Assembly: GCF_013205025.1 (NCBI RefSeq)
Contig: NZ_JABMLE010000003.1
Coordinates: 434,001 to 498,000, forward strand
Origin: Rathayibacter sp. VKM Ac-2857
Lineage (GTDB): Bacteria; Actinomycetota; Actinomycetes; Actinomycetales; Microbacteriaceae
Reading direction: 5' to 3'
DNA: 64,000 nucleotides
Both the position numbers and the translations under genes were made by a program. Every line of letters starts with the position of its first letter. Positions within the stretch are counted from its first letter, which is position 1. Below, piece by piece: positions 59,686 through 64,000 of this stretch. The notes under the pieces were generated by a model. That model had not been told where the DNA came from. It did no database searches and worked only from the letters and a program-made list of their open reading frames with translations.

Positions 59686-61928
59686 CGCACGACATCAGCA
59701 CCCTCACCCTCGAGCAGAAGGCCTCGCTGCTGTCAGGCCACGACTTCTGGACGACGAAGGCGATCGACGAGGCGGGCATCCCCGCGGTCACGCTCACCGA
59801 CGGACCGCACGGCGTGCGCAAGCAGGACGGCGCCGCCGACCACCTCGGCATCAACGACGCGCTGCCCTCGACCTGCTTCCCGCCCGCCGTCGCCGTCGGC
59901 TCGAGCTGGGACCCGGAGGTCGCTGCGCAGCTCGGCGCCGCGGTCGGCCGCGAGGCCCTCGCGCTCGGCGTCTCGGTCGTGCTCGGCCCGGGCGTGAACA
60001 TCAAGCGCTCACCGCTGTGCGGCCGGAACTTCGAGTACTACTCCGAGGACCCGCTCCTCTCGGGAGTACTCGGCGCCGCCCACGTCACCGCGATGCAGGA
60101 GGTCGGCCCGGGCGCATCGGTGAAGCACTTCGCCGCGAACAACCAGGAGCACGAGCGGATGCGCATCAGCGCCGACGTCGACGAGCGCACCCTGCGAGAG
60201 ATCTACCTCCCCGCCTTCGAGCGCGTGGTGAAGGAATCGGCGCCCGCCACCGTGATGGTCTCCTACAACAAGGTCAACGGCGTCTACGCCTCCCACAACC
60301 CGTGGCTGCTCACCGAGGTGCTGCGCGAGGACTGGGGCTTCGAGGGCGCCGTCGTGTCCGACTGGGGGGCGGTGAGCGACCGCGTCGCCGGCGTCGCCGC
60401 GGGGATGGACCTCGAGATGCCGGGCAGTGGCGGTGCCACCGACCAGCAGATCGTCGACGCCGTCCGCTCCGGCCGGCTCTCCGAGGACGCCGTCGACACC
60501 GCGGTCCGCCGCGTCCTCGCGCTGACCGACCTGGTCCGCGAGGCGACGGGGGAGTTCGACGTCGACGCGCACCATGCCCTCGCGCGGACGCTCGCCGGCG
60601 ACTCGGTCGTGCTGCTCAAGAACGACGACGGCGTGCTGCCCATCACTCCGACGGGTCGGATCGCGGTGATCGGCGCCTTCGCCGTCGAGCCGCGCTTCCA
60701 GGGCGGCGGCAGCTCCCACCTCAACCCCACTCGCGTCGACGTGCCGCTCGAAGCGATCCGGGACCTCGCGGTCGAACGGGGCATCGCCATCGAGCACGCC
60801 GCCGGCTTCGTGCTCGGCGACGACGCGGAAGCGGACGCGCGCCGTGCCGAAGCGGTCGAGACCGCCTCCCGCGCCGACGTCGCGATCGTCTTCGCCGGCC
60901 TCGGCGACAGCGAGGAGTCGGAGGGCTTCGACCGCAGCCATCTCGACCTGCCCCAGGCGCAGATCGACGTCATCCGGGCGGTCGCAGCGACCTCGGCCCG
61001 CAGCGTCGTCGTGCTCTCGAACGGAGGCGTGGTCTCGCTCGAGGGCTGGCACGACGACGTCGACGCGATCCTCGAGGGCTGGCTGCTCGGCCAGGCCGGC
61101 GGAGCAGCGATCGCCGACGTGCTCTTCGGAGCAGTGAACCCCTCCGGCCACCTCGCCGAGACGATCCCGCTGCGACTGCAGGACACGTCGAGCTGGAGCA
61201 ACTTCCCCGGCGAGCAGGGACACGTCCGCTACGGCGAAGGCGTCATGGTCGGCTACCGCCACTTCGAGACCGCCGAGGTCGCGGTGCGCTACCCGTTCGG
61301 GCACGGCCTCAGCTACACCGCCTTCCGCACGACGCAGCTGAGTGCGGTCCCGACCAGCGACGACTCCGTCCGAGTGTCGGTCACGGTCGAGAACACCGGA
61401 ACGGTCGCCGGCAAGCACGTCGTCCAGGTGTACGTGGCCACGCAGACCGGACCGGTCCGCCGGCCCGTGCGCGAGCTACGTGCGTTCTCGAAGGTCGCGC
61501 TCGAGCCCGGCGAGTCGCGCACCGTCGAGCTCGACCTCGACCGACGTGCCTTCGCGTACTGGGACATCGAGCTCTCGACGTGGGTCGTCCCCGGCGGCGA
61601 GTACGCGATCCAGATCGGGGAGAACTCCTCCGACATCGTCGCCGAGGAGTCGATCACGCTCACGGGCGACGTCATCCGACGAGTGCTGACGCTGGACTCC
61701 ACCGTCGGCGACTGGTTCGCCCACCCGACCGTCGGGCCCGCCGTGCAGCAAGGCCTCGCCGCCGGCATGAGCGCCGAGCAGTCGGCTCATGCGGAGGAGA
61801 ACACCGACGCGCTGCGCATGGTCGAGTCGATGCCGATGCAGCAGTTCCTCGCGTTCATCGGCGGCGCCATCCCGATGGAGACCCTCGAGCAGCTCATGGC
61901 CCTGAGCGCGGAGGAGGCGGCCGCATGA
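59682..61928 (+). CDS. GH3 beta-glucosidase 2
   Basis: 748 aa. SVKHFAANNQEHER, nucleophile D227 in VVSDWGAV, C-domain GLGDSEESEGFDRSHL, and FnIII-like end (AFAYWDIELSTWVVPGGEYAIQIG). Homologous over its full length to GH3-1 but adjacent to its rhamnosidase rather than divergent. No signal peptide. Its stop overlaps the next gene (ATGA). Together with GH78-2 it would strip rhamnose then glucose from rutinose- or neohesperidose-type units (inference). Confidence 0.94.
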   Translation: MTHDISTLTLEQKASLLSGHDFWTTKAIDEAGIPAVTLTDGPHGVRKQDGAADHLGINDALPSTCFPPAVAVGSSWDPEVAAQLGAAVGREALALGVSVVLGPGVNIKRSPLCGRNFEYYSEDPLLSGVLGAAHVTAMQEVGPGASVKHFAANNQEHERMRISADVDERTLREIYLPAFERVVKESAPATVMVSYNKVNGVYASHNPWLLTEVLREDWGFEGAVVSDWGAVSDRVAGVAAGMDLEMPGSGGATDQQIVDAVRSGRLSEDAVDTAVRRVLALTDLVREATGEFDVDAHHALARTLAGDSVVLLKNDDGVLPITPTGRIAVIGAFAVEPRFQGGGSSHLNPTRVDVPLEAIRDLAVERGIAIEHAAGFVLGDDAEADARRAEAVETASRADVAIVFAGLGDSEESEGFDRSHLDLPQAQIDVIRAVAATSARSVVVLSNGGVVSLEGWHDDVDAILEGWLLGQAGGAAIADVLFGAVNPSGHLAETIPLRLQDTSSWSNFPGEQGHVRYGEGVMVGYRHFETAEVAVRYPFGHGLSYTAFRTTQLSAVPTSDDSVRVSVTVENTGTVAGKHVVQVYVATQTGPVRRPVRELRAFSKVALEPGESRTVELDLDRRAFAYWDIELSTWVVPGGEYAIQIGENSSDIVAEESITLTGDVIRRVLTLDSTVGDWFAHPTVGPAVQQGLAAGMSAEQSAHAEENTDALRMVESMPMQQFLAFIGGAIPMETLEQLMALSAEEAAA

Positions 61929-63397
61929 TCGGACGGCGCCGCGTGTTCCTGACCGGCGCGGCCGGCAACTGGGGGCGCGCGGTGCTGGAGGCGTTCCGCG
62001 AGCGGGAGGACGAGTTCGAGGTCGTCGCCCTGGTCCTCCCGACGCCGAAGGACACCGCAGCGATCCGGCGCTTCGAGGACATGGAGAACCTCGAGGTCGT
62101 GTTCGGCGACCTCACCGACTACTCCGCGGTCGGGCGATGCGTGCGAGGCGCCGACGTCGTGCTGCACATCGGAGCGATCGTCTCGCCCTTCGCCGACGAC
62201 CACCCGGAGCTCGCTCACCGGGTGAACGTGGGGAGCATCCGGAACATCATCCGCGCAGTGAAGGCGCAGCCGGATCCGTCGGCGATCGCGGTGGTCGGTA
62301 TCGGCACCGTCGCCGAGACGGGTGACCGCACTCCTCCGCAGCACTGGGGCAGAGTCGGCGACCCGCTGCGCGTCTCCCGGTACGACGAGTACGGGCAGAG
62401 CAAGGTCATCGCCGAGAAGGAGCTCGTCGACTCGGGCCTGCCGCGCTGGACATGGCTGCGGCAGACCGGGATCCTCCACGCCGGGATGCTCGAGATCCGC
62501 GACCCGATCATGACCCACTCGACCCTCGGGGGAGTGATGGAGTGGGTGACCGCCGAGGACGCCGCCCGGCTGATGGTGGGAGTCTCTGAGGCCGACGTCC
62601 CCGACGAGCTGTGGGGCGGGATCTTCGACATCGGCGGCGGCGAGCAGTGGCGGCTGACGAACTGGCAGCTGCAGACCCGCATCGCTGCCGCCCTCGGCGT
62701 CGCCGATCCGCGGGCCTGGTACGACCGCGACTGGTTCGCCACCCGCAACTTCCACGGCCAGTGGTACACCGACTCCGACCGTCTGAACGAGCTCGTCCCC
62801 TTCCGCCGGGACACTCCCGACGCGGCGCTGGCACGTGCCGTCGCCGCGAACCCCCGCCTCAGAGCCGCTGGTCGAGTGCCGCCCTGGATCGTGAAGAACC
62901 TGGTGATGAAGCCGCTCACCCTGAAGCACCGGGGCACCATGGGCTATCTGCGCGACGGCGACGAGCAGGCGATCGCCGCCTACTTCGGATCGCGGGCGGA
63001 CCACGACGCGATCGGCGACTGGAGCACCTTCTGGCCGCCACGCCCCAGCCGCGTCCCGGTGCAGCTCGCCCACGGCTACGACGAGAGCCTCCCGGCCGAC
63101 CGATGGGACAAGAGAGTGCTCGCGGGTGCGGCGGAGTTCCGCGGAGGAGTACTCCTCTCGGACACCGTGCGGCCCTTGGACGCGGCCACTCCGCTGCACT
63201 GGCAGTGCGCCTTCGGCCACGAGTTCTCCGGAAGCGCCCGTCTCGTCCTCATCGCCGGGCACTGGTGCCCGGTCTGTATCCGCGACGTCGCAGGCTACCC
63301 CGCACAAGCGGAGCGCAACCGCTTCCTCGCCCAGCTCGACGAGCTTGCACCGCCACCCTCGACGAGATCGGACCAGGAGCACCTTCACCAAAACTGA
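61925..63397 (+). CDS. Extended SDR (NAD-dependent epimerase/dehydratase) with C-terminal zinc-knuckle-like segment
   Basis: 490 aa. FLTGAAGNWG Rossmann motif at 8-17, DVVLHIGAIVSPF, and the active-site YDEYGQSK with Tyr-x-x-x-Lys. The SDR part ends near 290. The C-terminal part is unusual and has CAFGH (C428, H432) and CPVC (C448, C451), a likely single zinc site of treble-clef type. Third gene of the GH78-GH3 unit by ATGA overlap, so probably acts on the released sugar or aglycone. The last codons overlap the right dif-like site. Confidence 0.82.
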   Translation: MIGRRRVFLTGAAGNWGRAVLEAFREREDEFEVVALVLPTPKDTAAIRRFEDMENLEVVFGDLTDYSAVGRCVRGADVVLHIGAIVSPFADDHPELAHRVNVGSIRNIIRAVKAQPDPSAIAVVGIGTVAETGDRTPPQHWGRVGDPLRVSRYDEYGQSKVIAEKELVDSGLPRWTWLRQTGILHAGMLEIRDPIMTHSTLGGVMEWVTAEDAARLMVGVSEADVPDELWGGIFDIGGGEQWRLTNWQLQTRIAAALGVADPRAWYDRDWFATRNFHGQWYTDSDRLNELVPFRRDTPDAALARAVAANPRLRAAGRVPPWIVKNLVMKPLTLKHRGTMGYLRDGDEQAIAAYFGSRADHDAIGDWSTFWPPRPSRVPVQLAHGYDESLPADRWDKRVLAGAAEFRGGVLLSDTVRPLDAATPLHWQCAFGHEFSGSARLVLIAGHWCPVCIRDVAGYPAQAERNRFLAQLDELAPPPSTRSDQEHLHQN

Positions 63398-63417
63398 CAT
63401 AATATCAATTATCGGAT
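63391..63417 (-). other. dif-like 27-bp site, right copy
   Basis: On the minus strand it reads CCGATAAT, a 5-6-nt centre, and TTATGTCAGTT, the arm-spacer-arm layout of bacterial dif sites bound by XerC and XerD. It overlaps the stop codon of the SDR gene. The left copy is 19.0 kb away at 44389. Function inferred only from sequence form. Confidence 0.5.
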
Positions 63418-63620
63418 TTTCCTCAGCTGTGAGGAGGGGCGAAGGTGCCGAGAACTGCACGCACAAGCGAGCCGACCGGGCGGTTGCTTCGAAGGGGCCT
63501 TGACCGTCGAGATCTCCTGGGCGCAACCGCATCGCATGAAGTGTCGCCCCTGGTTCCGATGGAGGAAAGTCGCCCTCGGCTCGCCTGTCACTGCTGGCTG
63601 ACCCTAGCTGCGAGATCTCG

Positions 63621-64000
63621 TCAGTGGAACGGGCAGCGTGCGGGAGCTTCGGCGGCTCGTACGTCGCCTCCTGAGGCCGGCTTGGTCGGCAGTCGACGTC
63701 GGTTCACGCTCAGCCCGCTGCCCAGGATCCGAAGCCGTGGGTCGCTGAGCGCGGCGATCGCCGTCGCGAGGCCGGCGATGGCCGGCTTCTCCCCGGGGCA
63801 GCGATGACCGGTGGCGACGTCCGCTCCGCCGTGCGGAATGAAGACGGAGACGGACTCGTAGTCGTCGATACCGACGAAGCGCTCGGGGTCGAAGACGTCG
63901 GCGCGGGGCCAGGACTGCTCGTCCGTGTCGGTGCCCAGGATGTCCAGCAGCACTCGTCCTCCGGCGGGCAGTCGGGCGCCGTCGAGTTCGACGTCCGTGA
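63621..64000 (-). CDS. Cytochrome P450 (CYP152 fatty-acid peroxygenase-like), partial
   Basis: The C-terminal ~125 residues are in the window; the start lies beyond. The heme-ligand loop FIPHGGADVATGHRCPGE has the GHRCPGE form of CYP152 peroxygenases, which use H2O2 to hydroxylate or decarboxylate fatty acids. PERFVGIDDYE precedes it. Stop at 63621. The 223 bp between it and the SDR gene carry the dif-like site and no gene. Confidence 0.82.
   Translation of the reverse strand, partial: TDVELDGARLPAGGRVLLDILGTDTDEQSWPRADVFDPERFVGIDDYESVSVFIPHGGADVATGHRCPGEKPAIAGLATAIAALSDPRLRILGSGLSVNRRRLPTKPASGGDVRAAEAPARCPFH

Noticed and set aside
1-64000. CRISPR arrays, rRNA genes, intact transposases or prophage genes
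   Set aside because: No regularly spaced direct repeats, rRNA conserved stretches, DDE/tyrosine recombinase motifs or phage structural proteins were seen.

Overview
The window is high-GC DNA with actinobacterial features: dense operons joined by ATGA/GTGA overlaps, GTG and TTG starts, several genes whose -10 box sits 6-7 nt before the start codon (leaderless transcripts), and intergenic repeats built on a CTACTCGA-CAGCATGG core that I associate with Microbacteriaceae (Rathayibacter, Curtobacterium, Clavibacter). The family assignment is inference. I see no rRNA, tRNA or CRISPR array. Most of the content is accessory carbohydrate and amine catabolism, each block with its own regulator.

Layout. 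1-6445: tetritol/pentitol-type sugar-alcohol block, with a sugar ABC ATPase plus DUF2291 protein facing a zinc alcohol dehydrogenase, a fused DhaK-DhaL kinase and an RpiB isomerase, then a convergent FGGY kinase. 6446-7264: repeat-rich gap and RidA. 7366-14783: five tightly linked amine/gamma-glutamyl genes (class-V aminotransferase, sarcosine-oxidase-like flavoenzyme, gamma-glutamyltransferase, copper amine oxidase, amidase). 14861-21104: a HipA-like kinase overlapping a HipA_N-like/HIRAN partner, a ThuA protein, an SDR/TetR divergon and a metallo-beta-lactamase-fold hydrolase. It ends with a second HIRAN gene behind only the C-terminal relic of its kinase. 21273-25233: dehydrogenase, IclR, RraA-like aldolase and a TRAP-type permease pair without a binding protein.

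25413-34644 looks like an eroding island: a truncated conjugative coupling protein with a DUF4913 gene, a TetR/membrane-hydrolase pair, a 2OG-Fe(II) oxygenase with a cupin regulator, a frameshifted esterase and an MFS gene with an in-frame amber codon. 30253-42269 is rhamnoside module A: two close LacI paralogues, GH78 alpha-L-rhamnosidase, GH3 beta-glucosidase, esterases and an MFS porter, with a common operator (ACTGATTCGAATCAGT type) at four promoters. 42441-44309 is a secreted S15/CocE-type hydrolase.

44389-63417 is a 19-kb segment bracketed by two similar 27-bp dif-like sites in the same orientation. Inside are two truncated esterases abutting head to head, a ROK-controlled sugar ABC importer with a GMC sugar oxidase, deaminase and TIM-barrel isomerase, a DUF1349 gene, a broken LPXTG-type surface protein, and rhamnoside module B (MFS, LacI, GH78, GH3, SDR-zinc-knuckle fusion). 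Module B uses a different operator (CTAGCGCGCGCTAG type). The two GH78/GH3 modules look like diverged copies that have separated their regulation: the first two LacI proteins share one recognition helix and one operator, the third has a changed helix and a changed operator. The window ends in the 3' part of a CYP152-like P450.
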